Source: Anaerolineaceae bacterium (GTDB taxonomy: Bacteria > Chloroflexota > Anaerolineae > Anaerolineales > Anaerolineaceae). Taken from it: 5,089 nt of DNA. The notes under the pieces were generated by a model. That model was given only the letters and a program-made list of their open reading frames with translations. It made no database searches and had not been told where the DNA came from. The translations under genes and the position numbers were made by a program. The stretch spans positions 1 through 5,089 of the forward strand of contig JAQVUC010000107.1 of the NCBI GenBank assembly GCA_028699715.1, in the 5' to 3' direction. The stretch's first letter is position 1. Each line of letters opens with the position of its first letter. Of this stretch, positions 1 through 5,014 are shown piece after piece.

Positions 1-15
1 CCGCTCTTCCGATCT
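1..15. other. Illumina adapter remnant (not biological sequence)
   Basis: The first 15 bases, CCGCTCTTCCGATCT, are identical to the 3' end of the older Illumina paired-end adapter/primer 2.0, which ends in AACCGCTCTTCCGATCT. The last 13 bases are shared by all TruSeq-type adapters. An exact match placed precisely at the contig edge is best read as untrimmed adapter carried into the assembly. It has a real effect on annotation: its last two bases supply two thirds of the stop codon that appears to end the minus-strand permease gene. Confidence 0.93.
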
Positions 16-421
16 AGGGGGCTGGCAGCCAGCGAAAAACCAGGTAGCGGCTGGGGACCGGTTGTTGACAGAGCAAGTAGCGATGTTCTTCAGTGAAGAT
101 CAAAGGGGATCGTAGGGAAGAACTTAAGAAAACGAAAACCGCAAAAATCACAAAAGATAGTAAAAGCAGCGTTGAAACAATGGTGATTGCCGGCATTGGG
201 GAAGCTAGCTGGAAAAACCTCAGCACACCTTTGGCGGCGAAAATCAAGACCATGAAGAACCATATGGTGAAGAAAATGATCAAATAAAGAAGATAAAACT
301 GATTTGAAACCGTGCGCTCTTCAGGATCGTAGCTGACCAGCGCTAACCAATACCTCAAGTCGTAATATTCCTGGCGGCTTCGCAAAAAATCGATTGCCAG
401 TTTTGCCTGGTCTTTTATCAT
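16..421 (-). CDS. ABC exporter membrane subunit, N-terminal part only (3' truncated by contig edge)
   Basis: This is the first 135 residues of an integral membrane protein, presumably the permease of the ABC exporter whose ATPase lies just upstream. The N-terminus (residues 1-40) is cytosolic-looking, with many charged and aromatic residues. Two hydrophobic segments follow, at about 43-63 and 79-101. The stretch at 104-132 (SPLIFTEEHRYLLCQQPVPS, then a basic/aromatic run) resembles the loop after the second membrane segment in EcsB/ABC-2-like permeases. The ATG at 421-419 overlaps the ATPase stop (420-418) as ATGA, a typical arrangement for translational coupling. The apparent TAG at 16-14 is an artefact: only base 16 is genomic, and the other two bases belong to the adapter. 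The gene therefore continues beyond the contig; such permeases usually have six or more membrane segments. The substrate is unknown. Confidence 0.8.
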
Positions 422-1092
422 GATGCCAGCGTGGAACTATCTGAAGCGATCCGCCCTTCAACCAGCTCCAGCGTTCGATCAGCCAGTTGAGACGTGAGTT
501 GGGGACTATGCGAGCTCAGAAGGATGCTGCTGCCCTGTTCTTTTCGGCGCTGCAATTCCTCCACCAACAATTCCGTTCCCTGGGTATCCAAGGCTGAGGT
601 CGGTTCATCCAATAGCAAGACATTTGAAGGGCGTATCAGTCCCAATAGCAATCCGAGTTTCAGGCGCATACCTCGGGAAAAGTGATGTGGGAAATGCTCG
701 CGCACGTGCCAAAGGCCAAAATCCTTGAGAAGTTTTTCTGCTCGCTGATCAAAACCATCCAGGGTACTGTTTGCGGCGGCAATGAACCGCAGATGCTCCC
801 AGGCCGTCAATTCCAGAAAGAAACGGGGGACATCCGGGACATAGGCTAAATGTTCTCTGGCTTCCTTTTCCTGCTTAATGATGTCAAAACCCATCACTTT
901 GATATTGCCCGTAGTGGGGGGAAGCAGATAACTGATGCAGTTCAGGAGCGTTGTTTTCCCTGAGCCGTTGTGCCCTTGCAGTACGACCAACTCACCAGGT
1001 GCGATACTTAAGTCGATTGGATATAAAGCCTGGAAATCCTTGAACTTTTTGGTCAGGCCGATAGTTTGCAAGGCTGGTGTTGTCGGAGTCAT
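418..1092 (-). CDS. ABC transporter ATP-binding protein (exporter type, EcsA-like)
   Basis: A 224-residue cytosolic ATPase that would power the membrane subunit encoded next to it. The nucleotide-binding motifs are all present and in order: Walker A GHNGSGKTT (40-48), a signature motif written SRGM (139-142) instead of SGGQ, Walker B VLLLDEP (158-164), D-loop SALD (166-169) and the switch histidine H195. At the Q-loop the expected glutamine is replaced by aspartate (YVPDVP, 84-89). To my knowledge an acidic residue there, followed by an ELT..EHL stretch, is typical of the EcsA/ABC-2 exporter group, so this is a subfamily trait rather than a defect. Length is normal for a stand-alone domain. 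The start lies 9 nt after the MscS gene stop, and the gap holds no clear Shine-Dalgarno (GACTACCTT before ATG), so translation may depend on reinitiation after the MscS gene. It overlaps the permease gene by 4 nt. The transported substrate cannot be inferred. Confidence 0.93.
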   Translation of the reverse strand: MTPTTPALQTIGLTKKFKDFQALYPIDLSIAPGELVVLQGHNGSGKTTLLNCISYLLPPTTGNIKVMGFDIIKQEKEAREHLAYVPDVPRFFLELTAWEHLRFIAAANSTLDGFDQRAEKLLKDFGLWHVREHFPHHFSRGMRLKLGLLLGLIRPSNVLLLDEPTSALDTQGTELLVEELQRRKEQGSSILLSSHSPQLTSQLADRTLELVEGRIASDSSTLAS

Positions 1093-1101
1093 AAGGTAGT
1101 C

Positions 1102-2127
1102 TTACTGATTCAAGCCTGTCAGGTTCAAAAGGGGAGAACCGGGTTGAATCCCATTTTGCTGTAGCAGATTCAGCAGTGCCAGGTTGACAGCATGACTGAC
1201 CTGGACAAAAACGCTGAATTGCGGATCGGTGACAGTGTAAGCAACCTCAACTTCCAGGGAAGTTGGCGTAATGCTTTTGAAGCGGGCTCGTCCAAAACGA
1301 ACATTTTCAATCTTATTTAGTGTCTCTTCAATTTCAGCAGCCAAACCATCAAGCTTTTCAACTGGCGTATCCAAAGCCAGCGGAAGGCTGAGGATATGAA
1401 AACGTTCTTCCATCCGGCTGAAATTTTGAAGGGGATTTGCCAGCAAATTGGAGTTTGAAATAACCAGATCTTCTCCACTTACGTTGCGCAAAGTAGTGGA
1501 TTTGACCCCTATTTTCTGTACAGTGCCAGAGAACTCGCCAATTGTAATGCTGTCACCAACATCAAAAGGTTTGTCCAGGCGAATCGTCAGGCTGGAAAGC
1601 AGATCACCCACAAAACTTTGGGCTGCCAAACCAATGGCAATGCCGCCCAAGCCGAGACTTGTGATGATATTAACAATGCTGAGATTGGGGATGCTCTCAA
1701 GCACAAAGATGATCAGGATCATCCAAAGTAATACTCTTACGCCCATGGCGATACCACGGATAGAACTACGTTTTGTCAGCTCATCTTCAGGAACTTTGTC
1801 AAGTTCCTTATCCGCTACCATTTTGATCAACTCTTCCACGCAGAATCCAACCTGAAGAGCAAGAATGCTTGAAAAAATCACGCGCAGGAATTGCAGCAGT
1901 TCAGCAGGAAGGGTCAAAAAGTGAGCAGCCGCCCATAAGGCAACCGCAATCAGAGTTGCCCAATTGACCCGACTCAAAATGCGAAAGAGGATCAAAGCTT
2001 TCTCTTGCTTTTTTACCTGATTCCGGCTAAACATTACAATTAATCCCAGCACAAAGGCAGTAAGAACAAAAGCGACTAAAGCCTGGGTCCAGGCCGATAA
2101 GGAATTACCAAAAAATGTCTCGGTCAT
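1102..2127 (-). CDS. MscS-family mechanosensitive ion channel
   Basis: A 341-residue membrane channel of the small-conductance mechanosensitive family, which releases ions and small solutes when membrane tension rises on osmotic downshift. Hydrophobic segments lie at about 13-33, 55-72, 78-97 and 129-147. The pore-lining helix with its Gly/Ala pattern (SLGLGGIAIGLAAQSFVGDL, 157-176) follows. Next comes the beta domain with the hallmark DKPFDVGDSI (185-194), GTVQKIGVKSTTLR (201-214) and an SNSNLL-type motif (224-229), then an alpha/beta C-terminal domain to about residue 320. It is somewhat longer than E. coli MscS (286 aa) because of extra N-terminal membrane segments, which is common in the family. 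The start ATG at 2127 has no Shine-Dalgarno directly upstream, but a TAAAAT box ends 6 nt before it, suggesting a leaderless mRNA. It is the first gene of the apparent three-gene minus-strand cluster. Confidence 0.95.
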   Translation of the reverse strand: MTETFFGNSLSAWTQALVAFVLTAFVLGLIVMFSRNQVKKQEKALILFRILSRVNWATLIAVALWAAAHFLTLPAELLQFLRVIFSSILALQVGFCVEELIKMVADKELDKVPEDELTKRSSIRGIAMGVRVLLWMILIIFVLESIPNLSIVNIITSLGLGGIAIGLAAQSFVGDLLSSLTIRLDKPFDVGDSITIGEFSGTVQKIGVKSTTLRNVSGEDLVISNSNLLANPLQNFSRMEERFHILSLPLALDTPVEKLDGLAAEIEETLNKIENVRFGRARFKSITPTSLEVEVAYTVTDPQFSVFVQVSHAVNLALLNLLQQNGIQPGSPLLNLTGLNQ

Positions 2128-2156
2128 GGCTAGATTTTATCACGGAGGATCGGGAA
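2128..2156 (-). promoter_or_regulatory. Putative leaderless promoter of the MscS gene
   Basis: Read on the minus strand, a TAAAAT box (2139-2134) is followed by exactly 6 nt and then the ATG at 2127, so transcription would begin at or next to the start codon. The element TTCCC starts at 2156, 17 nt upstream of the first base of the box. No TTGACA-like -35 is present at normal spacing. The same layout occurs before the HIT gene. This is inferred from sequence alone. Confidence 0.45.
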
Positions 2157-2188
2157 CTTGGACGAGAAAGACGCAAGCTTGTAAACTT

Positions 2189-2217
2189 TTTATAAAGCAT
2201 TAACAAAGAAATAGTAT
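2189..2217 (+). promoter_or_regulatory. Weak candidate promoter for the HtrA-like gene
   Basis: TTTATA (2189-2194), a 17-nt spacer and TAGTAT (2212-2217) each match 4 of 6 bases of the sigma-70 hexamers. The overlapping TATAGT (2215-2220) matches the -10 box at 5 of 6. Either -10 box would place transcription start at about 2224-2227. That is downstream of the first in-frame ATG (2222) and upstream of the Shine-Dalgarno used by the ATG at 2255. The surrounding AT-rich stretch weakens the case. Confidence 0.3.
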
Positions 2218-2243
2218 AGTTATGTATCAGAATGATGAAATTT

Positions 2244-2250
2244 GTGAGGT
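2244..2250 (+). promoter_or_regulatory. Ribosome binding site deciding the HtrA-like start
   Basis: GTGAGGT contains GAGGT, complementary to the 16S rRNA 3' end, and is separated from the ATG at 2255 by 4 nt. Nothing comparable precedes the ATG at 2222, so this site favours the shorter protein that begins directly with a signal peptide. Confidence 0.65.
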
Positions 2251-2254
2251 TCGT

Positions 2255-3442
2255 ATGAGAAAAAGAAATCAGATCCTTCGGCTTATGGCCTTTTTGTTAG
2301 TAATATTCCTGGTGGGTTCAGCCTGCCGCATTTCCAGGCGAGATGTGGAAGAAAGCGTTCCTCCCATTCTGGAACCCCAAACCCAACTGACTGTTCCAAC
2401 ACCGTTGCCTGTTGAGGAGCCACCCTTAATCATCGTTCCGGAATACGCTGCCCTGGAAGGTAGTTTGGAAGCACTGTATGAAATAGCCAGTCCGGGCGTT
2501 GTATCGCTGCAATTTTCCAACGCTCAGGGCGGTGGACAGGGAACTGGTTTTGTGATCGATAAAGAGGGTCACATCGTTACCAACTACCACGTTGCCAGCG
2601 ACGCGGAAAACCTGGAAGTCCATTTCCCATCCGGGCTAAAGGTTTATGGTGAGGTGATCGGCACTGACATGGACTCAGATCTGGCCGTGATCAAAGTGGA
2701 TGTTGATCCTGATGAATTGGTGCCCTTGACTCTGGGTGATTCAAACAGCATCAAAGTCGGGCAAACCGTTGCGGCCATTGGCAACCCCTATGGCTTGAAT
2801 GGCACCATGACTGTTGGTATCGTTTCTGCCCGCGGGCGTGTGCTTGATTCGATGCGCCAGACTGAAACTGGCACCTATTACTCCTCAGGTGATACCATCC
2901 AAACTGACGCGCTGATCAACCCGGGAAACTCCGGTGGACCTTTGCTCAATCTCAATGGTGAAGTGATTGGAGTCAACCGCGCCATTCAGACAGCAGGCGT
3001 GAGCATCACTGGTGGCGCAGTCAATACCGGCATTGGTTTCGCGATTTCATCCAACACGGTCCGCAGGGTCGTTCCTTCTCTGATTGAGAACGGCTTTTAC
3101 GCCTATCCCTATCTGGGCTTGTCCAGTTTTTCCAGCATGTCATTGTATATGATCGAGGCTTTGGATCTGCCGCAACCCACAGGGGCTTATGTGGCCAGTG
3201 TAGTGATTGGCGGACCAGCCGACAACGCTGGCATCAGGGGAGGGACCGCGGCTACTTCGATCCAGGGACTGGCTGGCGGAGGCGATTTGATCGTAGCTGT
3301 GGATGGGATCGAAATCAAGGATTTCAGTGAGCTGATGAGTTACCTGGTCTTGAACACGACTGTAGGTGATGAAATTATGCTGACAGTGATCCGCAATCAG
3401 GAAAAAATCGATATCCCGGTCGTATTGGGCCAACGCCAATAA
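2255..3442 (+). CDS. HtrA/DegP-like serine protease with PDZ domain, membrane-anchored (putative lipoprotein)
   Basis: A 395-residue trypsin-fold protease of the HtrA (S1C) type, expected to degrade or handle misfolded proteins outside the cytoplasmic membrane. Residues 1-24 form a signal peptide: basic RKR start, hydrophobic core, then GSAC with Cys24 as possible lipidation site. The lipobox is imperfect because -3 is Gly rather than Leu. A Pro/Thr-rich linker covers about 35-62. The protease domain spans about 70-275, with catalytic His112 (TNYHV), Asp142 (DSDLAVIK) and Ser226 (NPGNSGGPL). A single PDZ domain runs from the YLGLS motif at 286 to about 390. I chose the ATG at 2255 because GTGAGGT (2244-2250) sits 4 nt before it and a basic signal peptide begins there. 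The in-frame ATG at 2222 has no ribosome site and would prepend an acidic 11-residue stretch. The gene is monocistronic, with a terminator just downstream. Confidence 0.94.
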   Translation: MRKRNQILRLMAFLLVIFLVGSACRISRRDVEESVPPILEPQTQLTVPTPLPVEEPPLIIVPEYAALEGSLEALYEIASPGVVSLQFSNAQGGGQGTGFVIDKEGHIVTNYHVASDAENLEVHFPSGLKVYGEVIGTDMDSDLAVIKVDVDPDELVPLTLGDSNSIKVGQTVAAIGNPYGLNGTMTVGIVSARGRVLDSMRQTETGTYYSSGDTIQTDALINPGNSGGPLLNLNGEVIGVNRAIQTAGVSITGGAVNTGIGFAISSNTVRRVVPSLIENGFYAYPYLGLSSFSSMSLYMIEALDLPQPTGAYVASVVIGGPADNAGIRGGTAATSIQGLAGGGDLIVAVDGIEIKDFSELMSYLVLNTTVGDEIMLTVIRNQEKIDIPVVLGQRQ

Positions 3443-3460
3443 GGCGAATAAGGAGCAATT

Positions 3461-3487
3461 GGGCGGTCATTATGACCGCCCTTTTTT
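3461..3487 (+). terminator. Rho-independent terminator after the HtrA-like gene
   Basis: A perfect 9-bp GC-rich stem, GGGCGGTCA (3461-3469) with TGACCGCCC (3473-3481), encloses a 3-nt loop and is followed directly by six T (3482-3487). It lies 18 nt after the protease stop. Read on the minus strand, the 3' side has no T-tract (AATTGCTCC), so it should work well only for the protease transcript, not for the converging TetR transcript. Confidence 0.92.
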
Positions 3488-3491
3488 GTTC

Positions 3492-4178
3492 TTATTTGGA
3501 ATAAAAATCCTTGCGGATTTGCGGGTCGCGAGACATGCCCGCCATGAGGATGTCGAGCAAGTTTTGCAGTAAATCCTGAACCAGTGGGTCGCTGCTCAAC
3601 TCCTGGTTGGCTTCGATCGTTTTTCCTGAATCTTGTTCCAGGCGTTCTAACAAATAAGGCGAGAGCCAGCTGGAGAGCACCTCCAGGGCGTAAGCTGCCA
3701 GGTCCGTATCCACCCAAGTGGCTATGTCGTCGTGCAGAATGCCTTGAGAAAGGAAGGCGTGAAAGCGTCCGTCGCCTGAGAAGCGCTGCCCGGTTTCCGG
3801 ATCGATCGAGCTGGTGATCGGGTTCTCAAATTTGTGCCGTCGTTCAACTTGTGACAGGCGCGGGTAGTTGAGCTCAAAGGCCAAATCTACTAACAATAAG
3901 CGCTGCAGGTAGCGAAAAGTATCCATGTTCCCGGATGGTGAAGGCAGGCTGGAAATCAAGCCTAATTTGCGTTTCTGAGCGATTTTGAGGATGTGTTGGT
4001 AAAGATCCTCCAGGTTTTCGAAGTATTGGTAGAAAGAGCCCTTGGCAATTCCTGCCTTGCTGACAATCGTGTTTACCGAGGCTGAATTCAAGCTGTTTTC
4101 CGCAAACTCTTCGATGGCGACCGTTTCGATCCTGGCGCGTTTGTCTTCTGATAAATTAAAAAATGTTTCTTTTGGCAT
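3492..4178 (-). CDS. TetR/AcrR-family transcriptional regulator
   Basis: A 228-residue one-component repressor-type regulator. The N-terminal DNA-binding domain covers about residues 10-60. Its helix-turn-helix (about 34-53) includes SKAGIAKGSFYQYFENLEDLY (40-60), where the GSFYQYF recognition helix end is the family hallmark. The rest (about 65-228) is a helical ligand-binding and dimerisation domain, too variable to predict the effector. Start: the ATG at 4178 is preceded by GAGGGA (4186-4181), a usable but closely spaced Shine-Dalgarno, and the upstream region holds a perfect promoter with an inverted repeat over the expected transcription start, suggesting autorepression. The gene converges on the protease gene and is separated from the HIT gene by about 200 bp. 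No transporter or enzyme gene shares its promoter, so its regulon is not evident here. Related proteins often control ABC or RND efflux genes. Confidence 0.93.
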   Translation of the reverse strand: MPKETFFNLSEDKRARIETVAIEEFAENSLNSASVNTIVSKAGIAKGSFYQYFENLEDLYQHILKIAQKRKLGLISSLPSPSGNMDTFRYLQRLLLVDLAFELNYPRLSQVERRHKFENPITSSIDPETGQRFSGDGRFHAFLSQGILHDDIATWVDTDLAAYALEVLSSWLSPYLLERLEQDSGKTIEANQELSSDPLVQDLLQNLLDILMAGMSRDPQIRKDFYSK

Positions 4179-4190
4179 AGTCCCTCATTG

Positions 4191-4204
4191 TGACCGACTG
4201 GTCA
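4191..4204. promoter_or_regulatory. Putative TetR operator (inverted repeat TGACC-N4-GGTCA)
   Basis: TGACCGACTGGTCA has perfect 5-bp arms around a 4-bp centre. It begins one base downstream of the -10 box of the TetR gene promoter and is centred on the expected transcription start (about 4199). A bound dimer there would block initiation. The short palindrome and its position before a TetR gene fit autoregulation. Binding by this particular protein is inference. Confidence 0.65.
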
Positions 4205-4205
4205 T

Positions 4206-4233
4206 ATTATATGCAGATGCGCACATTTGTCAA
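4206..4233 (-). promoter_or_regulatory. Consensus sigma-70 promoter of the TetR gene
   Basis: On the minus strand, TTGACA (4233-4228), a 16-nt spacer and TATAAT (4211-4206) give perfect matches to both housekeeping hexamers. Expected transcription start is about 4199, leaving a leader of about 20 nt that contains the Shine-Dalgarno GAGGGA. A promoter this strong makes sense if the gene is normally held down by its own product at the overlapping inverted repeat. Confidence 0.82.
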
Positions 4234-4315
4234 ATGCTTTGTCGCAAATTCTGAAAGCGCGTGGAATATTTGTTGAAGTATGGCAAGAATTTCAGGCTGT
4301 AGATCAAAAAAAGTT

Positions 4316-4329
4316 TTCACGATCGTGAA
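4316..4329. promoter_or_regulatory. 14-bp perfect palindrome upstream of the HIT gene
   Basis: TTCACGATCGTGAA reads the same on both strands. It ends 53 nt before the HIT start codon and 41 nt before the predicted -10 box. It has no loop and no T-tract, so it is not a terminator. Its size suits a dimeric DNA-binding protein. It differs in sequence from the TGACC-N4-GGTCA element near TetR, so it would need a different regulator. The function is unknown. Confidence 0.4.
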
Positions 4330-4353
4330 GGTATTTTAGACAAAGACCTCGCG

Positions 4354-4382
4354 TTCCCAACAATATGGGTTAAAATCCTGCT
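4354..4382 (+). promoter_or_regulatory. Putative leaderless promoter of the HIT gene
   Basis: TAAAAT (4371-4376) is followed by exactly 6 nt and the ATG at 4383, and TTCCC starts at 4354, 17 nt upstream of the box. There is no Shine-Dalgarno, and no recognisable -35 at usual spacing. Bases, spacing and the pattern TAAAATC-N2-GC-N-ATG match the region before the MscS gene. A much weaker alternative is TAGACA (4337-4342) with CAATAT (4361-4366). Confidence 0.48.
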
Positions 4383-4871
4383 ATGGAACACATTTACAGC
4401 GACCGCAGGGAATATTTCAAAAGGGATAAAAATGAACGCTGCGTATTTTGTGTTGCTCAGCAAAAGGAAGATAATTTCAACAACCTGATCATCCACCGGG
4501 GCAAGGATTGCTTTGTTATCCTGAACCTCTATCCCTATTCGAGCGGGCATATCATGGTTGTCCCAAACGAACATACCAACAGATTTGAAGATCTTTCCCC
4601 CGAATTGTTGTCCGAAATGATGATGCTGGTTCAAAAGGGCATCCGTGTTTTAACCCGCGCTTACTGCCCCCAGGGCTTCAACGTGGGCTTGAACATCGGT
4701 GATGCTGGCGGAGCAGGCATCAAGGAACACATGCACATCCACGTCATTCCCCGCTGGATTGGCGACGCCAACTTTATCACTGTGATCGGCAAAACCCGTG
4801 TCATGCCGGAGTCTCTGGAAGAAACCTATGACCGGCTGCGTGAAGAGTGGCAGGCCGATTGCGAAGAGTAG
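4383..4871 (+). CDS. HIT-family protein, Ap4A phosphorylase/hydrolase-like
   Basis: A 162-residue histidine-triad protein, likely a cytosolic enzyme that cleaves dinucleoside polyphosphates such as Ap4A or other nucleotide phosphoesters. The triad is HMHIHVIPRW (116-125), in which His118 should be the nucleophile that forms the nucleotidyl-enzyme intermediate. Other family features are CVFC (20-23), a probable zinc-binding pair near the N-terminus, the substrate-side strand NLYPYSSGHIMVVP (48-61) and GFNVGLNIGDAGGAGI (98-113). The C-terminal stretch WIGDANFITVIGKTRVMPES (125-144) resembles the Ap4A phosphorylase branch (mycobacterial Rv2613c type) more than short HINT proteins, and the length fits that branch. 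The ATG at 4383 has no Shine-Dalgarno and appears to be a leaderless start. The gene stands alone, followed by a terminator. The exact substrate is not settled by sequence. Confidence 0.93.
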   Translation: MEHIYSDRREYFKRDKNERCVFCVAQQKEDNFNNLIIHRGKDCFVILNLYPYSSGHIMVVPNEHTNRFEDLSPELLSEMMMLVQKGIRVLTRAYCPQGFNVGLNIGDAGGAGIKEHMHIHVIPRWIGDANFITVIGKTRVMPESLEETYDRLREEWQADCEE

Positions 4872-4880
4872 TCAATTACG

Positions 4881-4908
4881 AGAAAAGGGGCTGAGGCTCT
4901 TTTTTTTT
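4881..4908 (+). terminator. Intrinsic terminator after the HIT gene
   Basis: AAAAGGG (4883-4889) pairs with CTCTTTT (4897-4903) with one G-U, around a 7-nt loop, and pairing can extend by two more pairs outward. A run of nine T (4900-4908) forms the 3' side. The stem is weaker than the one after the protease gene, but the long T-run and its place 9 nt after the stop support the call. Confidence 0.65.
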
Positions 4909-4975
4909 GCTTTTTACTCCAAAATCACTTCGATTATCTTTAGTTGTTTTCTTTAAGTGCGAGTGTCAAGGCAAG

Positions 4976-4989
4976 TTAGAAATGTCCTA
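4976..4989. repeat. Direct repeat copy 1 of IS subterminal motif
   Basis: TTAGAAATGTCCTA, identical to the copy at 5001-5014, with starts 25 bp apart. Tandem subterminal motifs of this type serve as transposase-binding sites in several IS families. Confidence 0.7.
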
Positions 4990-5000
4990 ATCTCAGCAAT

Positions 5001-5014
5001 TTAGAAATGTCCTA
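5001..5014. repeat. Direct repeat copy 2 of IS subterminal motif
   Basis: A second exact copy of TTAGAAATGTCCTA. Its last three bases (5012-5014) are also the stop codon of the minus-strand transposase fragment, so coding sequence and terminal repeat overlap. Confidence 0.7.

Noticed and set aside
1448..1855. Plus-strand open frame of 135 codons opposite the MscS gene
   Set aside because: It lies wholly antisense to a clearly conserved channel domain, its translation is low-complexity and resembles no family, and no ribosome site or promoter precedes it.
2174..2181. CAAGCTTG palindrome in the MscS-HtrA intergenic region
   Set aside because: Eight symmetric bases containing a common restriction-site-like core occur often by chance, and there is no second copy or clear relation to a promoter.
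3140..3439. Minus-strand open frame of 99 codons opposite the PDZ domain
   Set aside because: It is antisense to a well-defined PDZ domain and has no recognisable motif or start signals.
3397..3717. Minus-strand frame crossing the terminator and the TetR 3' end
   Set aside because: It overlaps the TetR coding sequence in another frame and runs through a strong terminator; its Gly/Pro/Arg-rich translation is typical of a shifted frame.
4317..4634. Minus-strand open frame of 105 codons opposite the HIT gene start
   Set aside because: It covers the conserved HIT coding region and the intergenic palindrome; its codons simply mirror the HIT gene and no ribosome site is seen.
4935..4969. Outward-facing TTGACA at the IS tip as a hybrid promoter (minus strand)
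   Set aside because: TTGACA is present (4969-4964 on the minus strand), but no acceptable -10 box lies 16-18 nt downstream, and transcription would only run antisense into the HIT gene end.
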